Shown here: positions 1 through 6,118 of the stretch, piece by piece
Position numbering within the stretch: position 1 is the first letter of the stretch
Layout: the number at the start of each line of letters is the position of its first letter
Origin: Litoreibacter sp.
GTDB lineage: Bacteria; Pseudomonadota; Alphaproteobacteria; Rhodobacterales; Rhodobacteraceae
Direction: 5' to 3'
Length of the DNA: 6,462 nucleotides
NCBI GenBank assembly: GCA_013042765.1
Contig: JABDPP010000085.1
Coordinates: 1 to 6,462, forward strand
Notes under the pieces: generated by a model
Databases searched by the model: none
Seen by the model: the letters and a program-made list of their open reading frames with translations, nothing else
Told to the model about the DNA's origin: nothing
Translations under genes and position numbers: made by a program

Positions 1-1078
1 CGAAAAATGCCTGTAGCGGTTTACGCTTCCAGGATCGCATGCCGAGGGCCACATAGCCCTGCCCATCTTCACGAATTGCGCGGCTCTGGCTTTCCAGCGT
101 ATCCATGACCTGCTCGATCTCGCAGAGCGTATCGCGGTAGGGATCATACCATTTCGGGTAGAGTATCATCGCACCCGCAAAAAGTTGCGCGCGCGTAAGT
201 TTCCGCTGGCGCCGGTCTATTGGCTGACGATCATCGCTGAGGCCCCAGCCAGCATAAAAGGGCTGCCCGAACACCACTGGCTTGTGGCCTGCAAGGATGG
301 CTTCAAATCCAAAGTTGGAGCTAACCGTATAAACGGCCACGGCACCTTCAAGCAGTGCCTGCGGAGAGACAGGACCGCCGAGAAAGCTGATCTGGTTTGT
401 CAGGTGCTCGTCTGAATAATAGCCTTCCCGATGCCCTGCCGTGGTTTCGGGGTGCGTTTTGATAAAGATCCGGGCCCGCGGATGCTCTTGCTGGGCGTAG
501 ACCAGCATCTCACGGAAAGTTGCGACAGAACTGCCGCACAGCCGGACGGAGGCGTCGTCGCGGGTCTGATCAATGACAAGAACATACCCGGGCTCCGGCG
601 CTGGCGTTGCCGGATCGAACAGGTTGTACTTGGACAGGTGCGCACTCTTGACCCGATCAATCGCAGTGCGCGCACGGGTCAGAAGCGCGGTGTCATCTAG
701 AGGGCTTTCGGTGAGCAGAACTTCAAGATCGGAGGGGCCGGAGCTATCGAAATAGGGTCTGCGAGAATCCAATGTCAGGCCAAGAGGGGGGGCGCCGTCG
801 CGGCCAGTGCGGACTGAGCGAAGAAAGGCGTCCTCAACATGAAGCATTGGCGTGCCGGTTTGGGCGCTGACTGCTTCACCCCTGCCCGATGTGGGGCTTT
901 TCCCCCAAACCGCGACGAGATCATTCTCTCCCGGTTTGCCGAGCTTCAGATCGAAACCGCTGAGCGTCAGTATCCTGCGCACCTGTCTCTGGGAAAAAAA
1001 GCCACCGTTAAAACAGAACAGTTTCTGCGGGATCGGTGCGGCCGTGGCGTGTCCGACCACGTCTCCCTGATGTGTCAT
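1..1078 (-). CDS. kpsC: KpsC-like capsule beta-Kdo glycosyltransferase, N-terminal 359 residues (truncated by left window edge)
   Basis: The frame is open from ATG at 1078 down to base 1, with no stop, so the C-terminal part lies outside the window. KpsC proteins are about 650-680 residues with two related retaining beta-Kdo transferase modules that extend the poly-Kdo linker on the lipid acceptor of group 2-type capsules, at the cytoplasmic face of the inner membrane. Seen here: FNGGFFSQRQVRRIL (about 23-37), VEDAFLRSV (81-89) followed by PPLGLTLD (97-104), YVLVIDQTRDDASV (165-178), KTHPET (207-212), TVSSNFGFEAILAG (251-264) and VFGQPFYAGWGLSDDR (269-284). All are hallmarks of the first module. 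The last visible residues (about 346-359, MRSWKRKPLQAFF) resemble the start of the second module. The ATG follows the stop of the OPX gene after one base and has no clear Shine-Dalgarno, suggesting translational coupling. It contains a C7 run (786-792) and an A7 run on the plus strand (994-1000). Family assignment is firm; linkage specificity is inferred from the family. Confidence 0.93.
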   Translation of the reverse strand, partial: MTHQGDVVGHATAAPIPQKLFCFNGGFFSQRQVRRILTLSGFDLKLGKPGENDLVAVWGKSPTSGRGEAVSAQTGTPMLHVEDAFLRSVRTGRDGAPPLGLTLDSRRPYFDSSGPSDLEVLLTESPLDDTALLTRARTAIDRVKSAHLSKYNLFDPATPAPEPGYVLVIDQTRDDASVRLCGSSVATFREMLVYAQQEHPRARIFIKTHPETTAGHREGYYSDEHLTNQISFLGGPVSPQALLEGAVAVYTVSSNFGFEAILAGHKPVVFGQPFYAGWGLSDDRQPIDRRQRKLTRAQLFAGAMILYPKWYDPYRDTLCEIEQVMDTLESQSRAIREDGQGYVALGMRSWKRKPLQAFF

Positions 1079-1079
1079 G

Positions 1080-2213
1080 TCAGTTGACGCCAGCCGCGCT
1101 TGTCAGCCCGTTCGCCGAGGTCAGCGAGCCAGTCAAAGCAGAGATGGTCTTGTTCCAGGTGACGAAGGGCGCTTCTGTGACGTAGATTGTATCTTCGTCG
1201 CGAATGACAAAGTCCCTTGCGTCGAACATGCCTGTCGGCTCCGTCAGATCGAGCACATAGGCCATACGCTGAGGACCAACCAGATCGTTGCGCCCAAGAA
1301 CAGCGTTCGAGATTCCAGCGGCCTCATTGCGCAGAACAAAGACACCGGTCGGATCCGCGAGACCGGAGTTTAAGCCGCCAACCTGCGCCAGGGCTTCTAT
1401 GGCTGAGAGCGTCTGAGATTCAAAGCTCACGCGCCTCTGCCCGCCGGTCGCGCCCAGCACAGTAAACGAGCGGGTGTCATTCTCCACGAGAATCCGGTCG
1501 CCACTGCGAAGGGCAATGTCGAATTCAGGATGAGTAAAGAGGTCTTCGAACCAGATCTTCCCACGTTGCCTGCCACGTAGGACGGTGATCTGAGCGACTT
1601 CGGGCTCGATCGACACGCCACCCGCAGACGCCAGCATGTTTGACAGTGTTCTTGTGGGCTGCTCGATCGGGAAAACGCCCTGTCCGCCAACAGCGCCCAC
1701 AATTGAAACCGTTGAGCCATTGCCGGCTACACGACGGACGAGCACTTGCGGATCCGGAGTTTGCGTGTCGAGTTTTCCAGTGATGACGAGGCGCAGTTCC
1801 TCGGGTGTGTTGCCCGCGGCTTTGATCCGCCCAGCGTAGGGTACGAAAATGAAACCGGCGCTGTCTACCTGCACGTCGCTGAGTTCACCGGTTCCGCCGG
1901 CGACCGCCAAGAGCCCGTCATCGACATTCTCCCAGATACTCAACCCCAGCGTGTCGCCTGGCTGGATCACATCAGAGACGATTTTGCCGGCATTGATGAA
2001 GCTCTTGGAGAAACCGAGCGACGGCTGAACCGCGGTGGCGCGGGTGACGCGGCTGTTGACCGAGACGATGAAGACATCGCCATCATTTTGCACTGAGCCA
2101 GCGTAAATCTCTTTCTTGCCCGGTCCGGAACGCGGCAAGCCACAGGATGCAACCAAGGCCGCAACCAGCAAAAAGGCCGCAATGCGTGCGCCCTTTGGAC
2201 CCAATTTTCTCAC
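1080..2213 (-). CDS. Outer-membrane polysaccharide export (OPX) lipoprotein, Wza/KpsD-like
   Basis: A 377-residue protein starting at GTG (2213-2211) behind a strong GAGGAG site. The N-terminus has a basic stretch (R2, K3, K7, R10), a hydrophobic core (about 11-22) and a lipobox LVASC with the lipidated Cys at 24, so it should be an outer-membrane-targeted lipoprotein. CGLPRSGP after the cleavage site is typical of alphaproteobacterial members. A Poly_export domain follows (about 82-160, from IQPGDTLGLSIWE, with FIFVPYAGRIKAAG at 121-134). Two SLBB-type beta-grasp repeats come next (about 168-245 and 250-345), each with a GG-containing turn (SAGGVSIEPEV, QVGGLNSGLADP). The C-terminal tail (about 349-377) includes VTWNKTISALTGSLTS, which could be the short amphipathic helix that forms the outer-membrane barrel in Wza. 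Its role is as an oligomeric periplasm/outer-membrane conduit for capsule export, consistent with its place between kpsS and kpsC. Whether to call it wza or kpsD is unclear, so no symbol is given. Confidence 0.93.
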   Translation of the reverse strand: MRKLGPKGARIAAFLLVAALVASCGLPRSGPGKKEIYAGSVQNDGDVFIVSVNSRVTRATAVQPSLGFSKSFINAGKIVSDVIQPGDTLGLSIWENVDDGLLAVAGGTGELSDVQVDSAGFIFVPYAGRIKAAGNTPEELRLVITGKLDTQTPDPQVLVRRVAGNGSTVSIVGAVGGQGVFPIEQPTRTLSNMLASAGGVSIEPEVAQITVLRGRQRGKIWFEDLFTHPEFDIALRSGDRILVENDTRSFTVLGATGGQRRVSFESQTLSAIEALAQVGGLNSGLADPTGVFVLRNEAAGISNAVLGRNDLVGPQRMAYVLDLTEPTGMFDARDFVIRDEDTIYVTEAPFVTWNKTISALTGSLTSANGLTSAAGVN

Positions 2214-2221
2214 GCGGTGAG

Positions 2222-2227
2222 CTCCTC
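2222..2227 (-). promoter_or_regulatory. Ribosome binding site of the OPX gene (supports the GTG start)
   Basis: On the minus strand the sequence reads GAGGAG, then eight bases (CTCACCGC), then GTG. This good Shine-Dalgarno match at normal spacing is why the GTG at 2213 is taken as the start. The protein that follows has a complete lipoprotein signal peptide from this codon. Confidence 0.8.
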
Positions 2228-2234
2228 GAAAGTG

Positions 2235-2258
2235 AAACTGCCTCAGTTTTTTCTTTTA
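2235..2258 (+). other. Small hairpin followed by a T-rich run in the AT-rich kpsS-OPX spacer
   Basis: On the plus strand AAACTG-CCT-CAGTTT forms a six-base-pair stem with a three-base loop, followed directly by TTTCTTTT. This is the shape of a weak intrinsic terminator, but for plus-strand (antisense) transcription, since both flanking genes read leftwards. The stem has only two G:C pairs, so it is marginal. The surrounding 70-base spacer (2214-2283) is conspicuously AT-rich compared with its neighbours and includes TTTTATATCAT on the minus strand. That could act as a -10 region for an internal promoter, but no matching -35 was recognised. Confidence 0.25.
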
Positions 2259-2283
2259 AGATGATATAAAACCGATGAAAAAG

Positions 2284-3585
2284 CTAGTCTCGATTGGTGG
2301 CGACGAGCCGCAACTGTTGCTGCGGCGACTCGGTCTTTAAGTGAAGGGATTCATAGGGATCTGTGTCGGAGAGGATCAGATCAATAATCTTGCGCATCGC
2401 GTGTCGGCGCCCTTGGCGCGCATAAAAGCCGCCCCGGACTTGTGACGTTCTTAGAAGATAAACTCTATAGTCGTGGTAGGCCGCACCGTCAGGCTGTTCG
2501 GGATCCGCGAAGAAACTCGCGAGCGATTGGGGCGAAACGAACTCCGGCTTATTGTACACGGCCTCGCCGAACACTTTGATCGGCAACCCGCGCCATAAAG
2601 CCTGCTGCGCGGCTGTGGAGTTCACAGTGACCGCTGTGTTCGCAGTGTCCAGAAGATGCGCCAGCTTACCGCCGTTGACGAAGTGCACACGGTCGGACAG
2701 GCCTTTACGATCCGCAATCTCCTCAATGCTCTTGCGCAGGGGTTCACGCCCGTCTTCCAGCGGGTGCGCTTTGAAAACAAGGTGATGGTGCTGCGGAGCC
2801 CCCTTGGAAAACCCCTCCAACGTCACCTCGACGAACTGCTCCATGCGCGAAAAGCCTGAATGGGCTTTAAAACTCATATCATGGGCCAGTTGCAACAAAA
2901 CCAGATGATAGGGAAAGCCGCCGCGCTTGATCCGCAGCGTCGTGATCGCCCGCCGCAGGGCGTTGAGCGGTATATTGAGGAACCGTCTGACATAGAGCCG
3001 GAACTCCTGCGCTACGGTGACCTGACGGTGAGAGCGGAAATTGGGGTAAACCCGCTGCTGCAGGAAGACGAAGAAATGATAGAATGCGCCGTAAAAAATG
3101 TGCTGGCGCATCTCCCCCCAACGGGCGGGCGCGGCGGAAAGTTCGGAGCGCTGCCCTGTCAGGGCGGCCTGCATCTGCGCAACGCTCATATCCATCAACT
3201 TTGAATTGCCGTTGGCGCCATCGCGCTCGTAGGTGATCCAATAGGGCCGCAAATACCCTTCTTCGAAAACGTGAACCCGTATGCCGCGCGCCCGCGCCGC
3301 TTGGATGGCCTCGGCGTGGATGGTACGGGCATCACCATAAAGAACGAGATCCGTTATCGATTCCTTGTCCAGAAGAGCTTCGAAAAAGCTTTGCCATTCT
3401 CCGGGAGGTTGCCGAAATGGGATATAGGTGTCGCGGGTAGGCCAGAAGGCCGCGTCACCGCCGTTGAATCCGACCCGCCAAACAGGATGGCCGATCTGTT
3501 TCAGCCTCCGGGCAAGTTGATGAAAAAACGGCCCATGGGGGCCTTGGAGGAACAGAAAAGTTTTCGCGCTGGTACGAGCGGTCAT
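2284..3585 (-). CDS. kpsS: KpsS-like capsule polysaccharide beta-Kdo glycosyltransferase
   Basis: A 433-residue protein from the chosen ATG at 3585. KpsS adds the first beta-Kdo to the lysophosphatidylglycerol acceptor of group 2-type capsules, after which KpsC extends the linker; both act at the inner face of the cytoplasmic membrane. Numbered from the chosen start, it shows FLFLQGPHGPFF (10-21), FEEGYLRPYWITYERDG (107-123), LVFKAHPLEDG (269-279), TVNSTAAQQAL (320-330), GLPIKVFGEAVYNKP (333-347) and TSQVRGGFYARQGR (380-393). All are signature blocks of the KpsS/LipB family, and the length fits it. The frame also stays open to ATGs at 3633 and 3639, adding 16 or 18 residues. The shorter start is preferred because GGGA lies eight bases upstream (3594-3597), the longer starts lack a comparable site, and the family motif begins soon after the chosen Met. 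It is the first gene of the leftward cluster; the OPX gene follows after 70 bases. Confidence 0.92.
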   Translation of the reverse strand: MTARTSAKTFLFLQGPHGPFFHQLARRLKQIGHPVWRVGFNGGDAAFWPTRDTYIPFRQPPGEWQSFFEALLDKESITDLVLYGDARTIHAEAIQAARARGIRVHVFEEGYLRPYWITYERDGANGNSKLMDMSVAQMQAALTGQRSELSAAPARWGEMRQHIFYGAFYHFFVFLQQRVYPNFRSHRQVTVAQEFRLYVRRFLNIPLNALRRAITTLRIKRGGFPYHLVLLQLAHDMSFKAHSGFSRMEQFVEVTLEGFSKGAPQHHHLVFKAHPLEDGREPLRKSIEEIADRKGLSDRVHFVNGGKLAHLLDTANTAVTVNSTAAQQALWRGLPIKVFGEAVYNKPEFVSPQSLASFFADPEQPDGAAYHDYRVYLLRTSQVRGGFYARQGRRHAMRKIIDLILSDTDPYESLHLKTESPQQQLRLVATNRD

Positions 3586-3682
3586 TTTCGGTGTCCCATG
3601 CCTTTCTGCGTTTGCCGGCAATTGTGAAACCATGCGCATATGGTTCTGCCCAATCCGGTTTGTGCGATTCTGGCTCTATCTA

Positions 3683-3692
3683 CACCATGGTG
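3683..3692. repeat. Perfect 10-base palindrome CACCATGGTG
   Basis: CACCATGGTG equals its own reverse complement and sits near the middle of the divergent region. It could be half of an operator or chance; symmetry does not extend further (A on the left, C on the right). It overlaps the ATG of the 19-codon ORF. Confidence 0.3.
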
Positions 3693-3765
3693 CGTAAACA
3701 AGTCGTCACCCTCAATGAACTTGCAGCATGGCCTCGCTCGGGCTAGGTCCAAAACCGGAGAATTC

Positions 3766-3771
3766 AGGAGG
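3766..3771 (+). promoter_or_regulatory. Ribosome binding site of ribE
   Basis: A perfect AGGAGG six bases before the ATG at 3778. It decides the start: the reading frame is open back to an ATG at 3640, but only the 3778 start has this site and gives the family's invariant MFTGII N-terminus. Confidence 0.92.
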
Positions 3772-3777
3772 ATAGCC

Positions 3778-4377
3778 ATGTTCACCGGCATTATCACAGA
3801 CATCGGCAGCGTGCGTGAGTTGGAGAAGCGCGGTGACCTGCGGGCCCGGATCGCCACAAGCTACGATCCGGAGGGCATCGATATCGGGGCCTCAATTGCC
3901 TGTGACGGCGTTTGTCTCACGGTGATCGACCGTGGCCGCGACGATAGTGCCTGGTTCGATGTGGAAATCTCGCAGGAAAGCGTCTCGAAGACGAATGTGT
4001 CTGACTGGCAGGATGGCAGCCGCATAAACCTTGAACGCGCCCTCAAGGTCGGTGACGAATTGGGTGGCCACATCGTGTCGGGCCATGTGGACGGGGTCGC
4101 TACTGTCACAGCGATGCACGATGAGGGCGATAGCACTCGCGTCCGGTTCGAGGCGCCGGAAGAATTGGCGAAGTTTATCGCACCAAAGGGCTCGGTTGCG
4201 CTGAACGGGACTTCGCTGACCGTCAACGAGGTCGAAGGTAGTTGCTTCGGCGTGAATTTTATCCCGCACACAAAGTCGGCGACGAACTGGGGCGACACAA
4301 AGGTGGGCGACCGGATCAATCTGGAAATCGATACGCTCGCCCGATACGTGGCGCGCTTGCAGGACTGGGGGAAATAG
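3778..4377 (+). CDS. ribE: Riboflavin synthase, alpha chain
   Basis: A 199-residue protein that dismutates two molecules of 6,7-dimethyl-8-ribityllumazine to riboflavin and a pyrimidinedione, the last step of the pathway, in the cytosol. It shows the internal duplication of two lumazine-binding barrels. The N-terminal one starts MFTGIITDIGSV and carries GASIACDGVCLTV (37-49); the C-terminal one starts at GGHIVSGHVDG (96-106) and carries KGSVALNGTSLTV (137-149). Each ends in a matching segment, NLERAL (84-89) and NLEIDTLARY (181-190). Length is normal for the family. It is the first gene of the rightward operon in this window, with ribB 85 bases downstream. In many relatives ribD precedes ribE; here a divergent capsule cluster does. 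In the older E. coli nomenclature this enzyme is RibC. Confidence 0.97.
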   Translation: MFTGIITDIGSVRELEKRGDLRARIATSYDPEGIDIGASIACDGVCLTVIDRGRDDSAWFDVEISQESVSKTNVSDWQDGSRINLERALKVGDELGGHIVSGHVDGVATVTAMHDEGDSTRVRFEAPEELAKFIAPKGSVALNGTSLTVNEVEGSCFGVNFIPHTKSATNWGDTKVGDRINLEIDTLARYVARLQDWGK

Positions 4378-4378
4378 T

Positions 4379-4421
4379 CAGGCCGACGCCTGCGCGCGCC
4401 ACGCCCCCTTTCCAAGGGCGT
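4379..4421 (+). other. Two small inverted repeats in the ribE-ribB spacer
   Basis: The first is CAGGC-CGAC-GCCTG (4379-4392), starting two bases after the ribE stop. The second is ACGCCC (4401-4406) paired with GGGCGT (4416-4421) across a nine-base loop. Neither is followed by a T-run, so they are unlikely to be intrinsic terminators. They may stabilise or process the polycistronic mRNA, or be incidental to GC-rich sequence. The FMN riboswitch core was not recognised here. Confidence 0.3.
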
Positions 4422-4462
4422 CTGAAAGGTCTATCTGGCAGGCCAAGAAGCTGCGAGGCCCC

Positions 4463-5563
4463 ATGACCAAAGTTGACTACTCCGACGCGATCTCCTCGGT
4501 GGAAGAGATCATAGACGACGCCCGCAACGGGCGCATGTTCATTCTGATTGACCATGAAGATCGCGAAAATGAGGGGGATCTGGTGATCCCGGCGCAGATG
4601 GCAACGCCTGAGGCAATCAACTTTATGGCAACCCATGGGCGCGGCCTGATCTGCCTGTCTTTGCCCGGAGAACGCGTTGACGCGCTGGGCCTTTCTCTGA
4701 TGGCCTCCTACAATTCATCGCGCCATGAGACGGCGTTCACGATCTCCATCGAGGCACGTGAAGGTGTCACGACCGGTATTTCGGCCCATGATCGCGCCCG
4801 CACCGTGGCCGTTGCAATCGATCCGTCCAAGGCCGCATCCGACATCGCGACCCCGGGCCATATCTTCCCGCTGCGCGCTCGCGAAGGCGGTGTGCTGGTC
4901 CGGGCAGGTCATACCGAGGCTGCCGTTGACGTGGCCCGCCTTGCCGGGCTCAACCCTTCGGGCGTGATCTGCGAGATTATGAACGAGGACGGAACCATGG
5001 CCCGCCTGCCTGATCTGGTGGCGTTCGCGCAGCGTCACAACCTCAAGATCGGCACGATCAGCGATTTGATCGGCTACCGCCGGCGCCATGACAATCTCGT
5101 CAAGGAAAGCCAGCAAAAGGCCGTTCAGTCGGAGTTCGGCGGTGACTGGATGATGCGCGTGTTCACTGACGAGACCCATGGCTCGGAACATATCGTGCTG
5201 ACCAAGGGGGATCTGACCGCACCGGGGCCGATCCTGACGCGGATGCATGCGCTTAACCCGGTCGAGGATGTTCTGGGCCTCGGTCCAAGTCCGGCCGATG
5301 AATTGCGCAACGCCATGCGCGTGATCGGGGAGGAAGGCCGTGGTATCGTTGTGCTGCTTCGTGACACGCATATGAAGCTTGATCCGCAAGGCGGTGTGTC
5401 GCCCCAGACGTTGCGCCAATACGGGCTTGGCGCGCAGATCCTCGCCGCGCTGCGGTTGAGCGAGCTGGAACTTCTGACCAATTCGCCGTCCCCGAAAGTT
5501 GTGGGACTCGAAGCCTACGGGTTGTCGATTGTCGGAACGCGTCCGATCCCGGGGGAGGGCTGA
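4463..5563 (+). CDS. ribB: 3,4-dihydroxy-2-butanone-4-phosphate synthase fused to a degenerate GTP cyclohydrolase II-like domain (RibBX type)
   Basis: A 366-residue protein. The N-terminal domain (about 8-208) converts ribulose 5-phosphate to the four-carbon precursor of lumazine plus formate. It has IDHEDRENEGDL (29-40), SRHETAFT (86-93), GVTTGISAHDRA (101-112), PGHIFPLRA (131-139), VRAGHTEAAVD (146-156) and CEIMNEDGTMAR (170-181), carrying the expected Mg/substrate residues. His31 stands where E. coli RibB has Asp. The C-terminal domain (about 218-366) follows the GCH II fold (VLTKGDL, EEGRGIVVLL, GLGAQIL, LLTNSPSPKVVGLEAYGL) but contains no cysteine at all. The three zinc ligands of RibA align with N265, S276 and A278, and the RQEGRNIGL segment is not conserved. 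GTP cyclohydrolase activity is therefore not expected. Such fusions are often annotated ribBA; the Proteobacterial variant has been described as RibBX. The start ATG has GAGG (4455-4458) only four bases upstream. Confidence 0.95.
   Translation: MTKVDYSDAISSVEEIIDDARNGRMFILIDHEDRENEGDLVIPAQMATPEAINFMATHGRGLICLSLPGERVDALGLSLMASYNSSRHETAFTISIEAREGVTTGISAHDRARTVAVAIDPSKAASDIATPGHIFPLRAREGGVLVRAGHTEAAVDVARLAGLNPSGVICEIMNEDGTMARLPDLVAFAQRHNLKIGTISDLIGYRRRHDNLVKESQQKAVQSEFGGDWMMRVFTDETHGSEHIVLTKGDLTAPGPILTRMHALNPVEDVLGLGPSPADELRNAMRVIGEEGRGIVVLLRDTHMKLDPQGGVSPQTLRQYGLGAQILAALRLSELELLTNSPSPKVVGLEAYGLSIVGTRPIPGEG
5554..5558 (+). promoter_or_regulatory. Ribosome binding site of ribH, inside the end of ribB
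   Basis: GGAGG in the last codons of ribB, eight bases before the ribH ATG at 5567. The ribB stop (5561-5563) falls between site and start, so ribosomes ending ribB would be placed to start ribH. Confidence 0.75.
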
Positions 5564-5566
5564 TCG

Positions 5567-6118
5567 ATGGCAGTTTCTGAGCAGCATCATATTCTGGAGA
5601 CGCCTTCCTTCGAGAAACCGGTCAAACTCCTGATTGTCGTGGCGCCTTACTACAAGGACATCGCTGAGAACCTCATCGCGGGTGCCAAGGCCGAATGCGA
5701 CAAGGCCGGCGCCACGTATGACGTGGTGGAGGTGCCGGGCGCACTGGAGGTGCCCACGGCGATCCGCATCGCGTATCGCCAGTCGAATTTCGATGGGTTC
5801 GTCGCGCTGGGCTGCATCATCCGTGGCGAAACAACCCATTACGATACGGTCTGCAATGACAGTTCACGCGGGCTGATGTTACTGGGCCTGCAGGGCGCAA
5901 ATATCGGCAACGGCATCCTGACCGTCGAAAACCGCAAGCAGGCAGAAGTGCGTGCCGATCCGTCTGATCAGAACAAGGGTGGGGGCGCGGCTGCCGCTGC
6001 TCTGCACCTGATCGCGCTCGAGCGGAAATATGGAAAGGAAACCAAAGGTATTGGTTTCAAACCGCGGGGCGGGAGCTTTCAGATCGCGGATGATGACAAA
6101 GGCACTACCACCGTATGA
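5567..6118 (+). CDS. ribH: 6,7-dimethyl-8-ribityllumazine synthase
   Basis: A 183-residue protein that condenses 3,4-dihydroxy-2-butanone 4-phosphate (from RibB) with the ribitylamino-pyrimidine to form lumazine, the substrate of RibE. It is a cytosolic homo-oligomer (pentamer or icosahedral 60-mer in the family). Diagnostic segments are VVAPYYKDIAENLIAGA (24-40), VPGALEVPTAIRIA (56-69), LGCIIRGETTHYDTVCN (81-97) with the catalytic His at 91, GNGILTVENRKQAEVRA (114-130) and KGGGAAAAALHLIAL (137-151). The tail after about residue 155 (GKETKGIGFKPRGG..., to 183) extends beyond the core fold and is low in conservation. It starts three bases after the ribB stop, and its TGA overlaps the nusB ATG, so it is in the middle of a tightly coupled operon. 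Confidence 0.97.
   Translation: MAVSEQHHILETPSFEKPVKLLIVVAPYYKDIAENLIAGAKAECDKAGATYDVVEVPGALEVPTAIRIAYRQSNFDGFVALGCIIRGETTHYDTVCNDSSRGLMLLGLQGANIGNGILTVENRKQAEVRADPSDQNKGGGAAAAALHLIALERKYGKETKGIGFKPRGGSFQIADDDKGTTTV

Larger units (their letters stand above)
3586..3777. other. Divergent intergenic region between kpsS and ribE
   Basis: This 192-base region separates leftward kpsS from rightward ribE and should contain both promoters. I could not pick a convincing -35/-10 pair on either strand. TTGCAG (3721-3726) with 17 bases to TAGGTC (3744-3749) has good spacing but a poor -10. The conserved fold of an FMN riboswitch is not recognisable. The region holds a 10-base perfect palindrome (3683-3692) and a 19-codon ORF (3687-3746, MVRKQVVTLNELAAWPRSG) without a Shine-Dalgarno. 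If the longer kpsS start at 3639 were used, the spacer would shrink to 138 bases. Confidence 0.6.

Noticed and set aside
400..755. Short open frames on both strands (400-675 minus, 431-700 and 573-755 plus)
   Set aside because: They overlap the kpsC frame, whose translation matches family motifs throughout; these are shadows.
1427..1720. 97-codon minus-strand frame inside the OPX gene
   Set aside because: It is an alternative frame of the OPX coding sequence, with low-complexity Ser/Arg-rich content.
3586..3639. Longer kpsS N-terminus from ATG 3639 or 3633
   Set aside because: No suitable Shine-Dalgarno precedes these starts, and the added residues resemble nothing in the family. It is not excluded.
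3640..3777. Upstream extension of ribE to the ATG at 3640 (46 extra residues)
   Set aside because: The perfect AGGAGG before 3778 and the family-invariant MFTGII start show that the extension is untranslated leader.
3640..3777. FMN riboswitch upstream of ribE (also considered at 4378-4462)
   Set aside because: The conserved core segments of the RFN element could not be found by eye in either spacer, and both are short for the full fold plus an expression platform.
3861..4415. 184-codon minus-strand frame opposite ribE
   Set aside because: Serine/threonine-rich antisense shadow of ribE with no domain and no context.
4715..5839. 374-codon open frame on the minus strand, opposite ribB and ribH
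   Set aside because: Its translation is rich in His, Arg and Asp with no recognisable domain. It lies antisense to two unmistakable enzymes and is explained by high-GC third-position bias.
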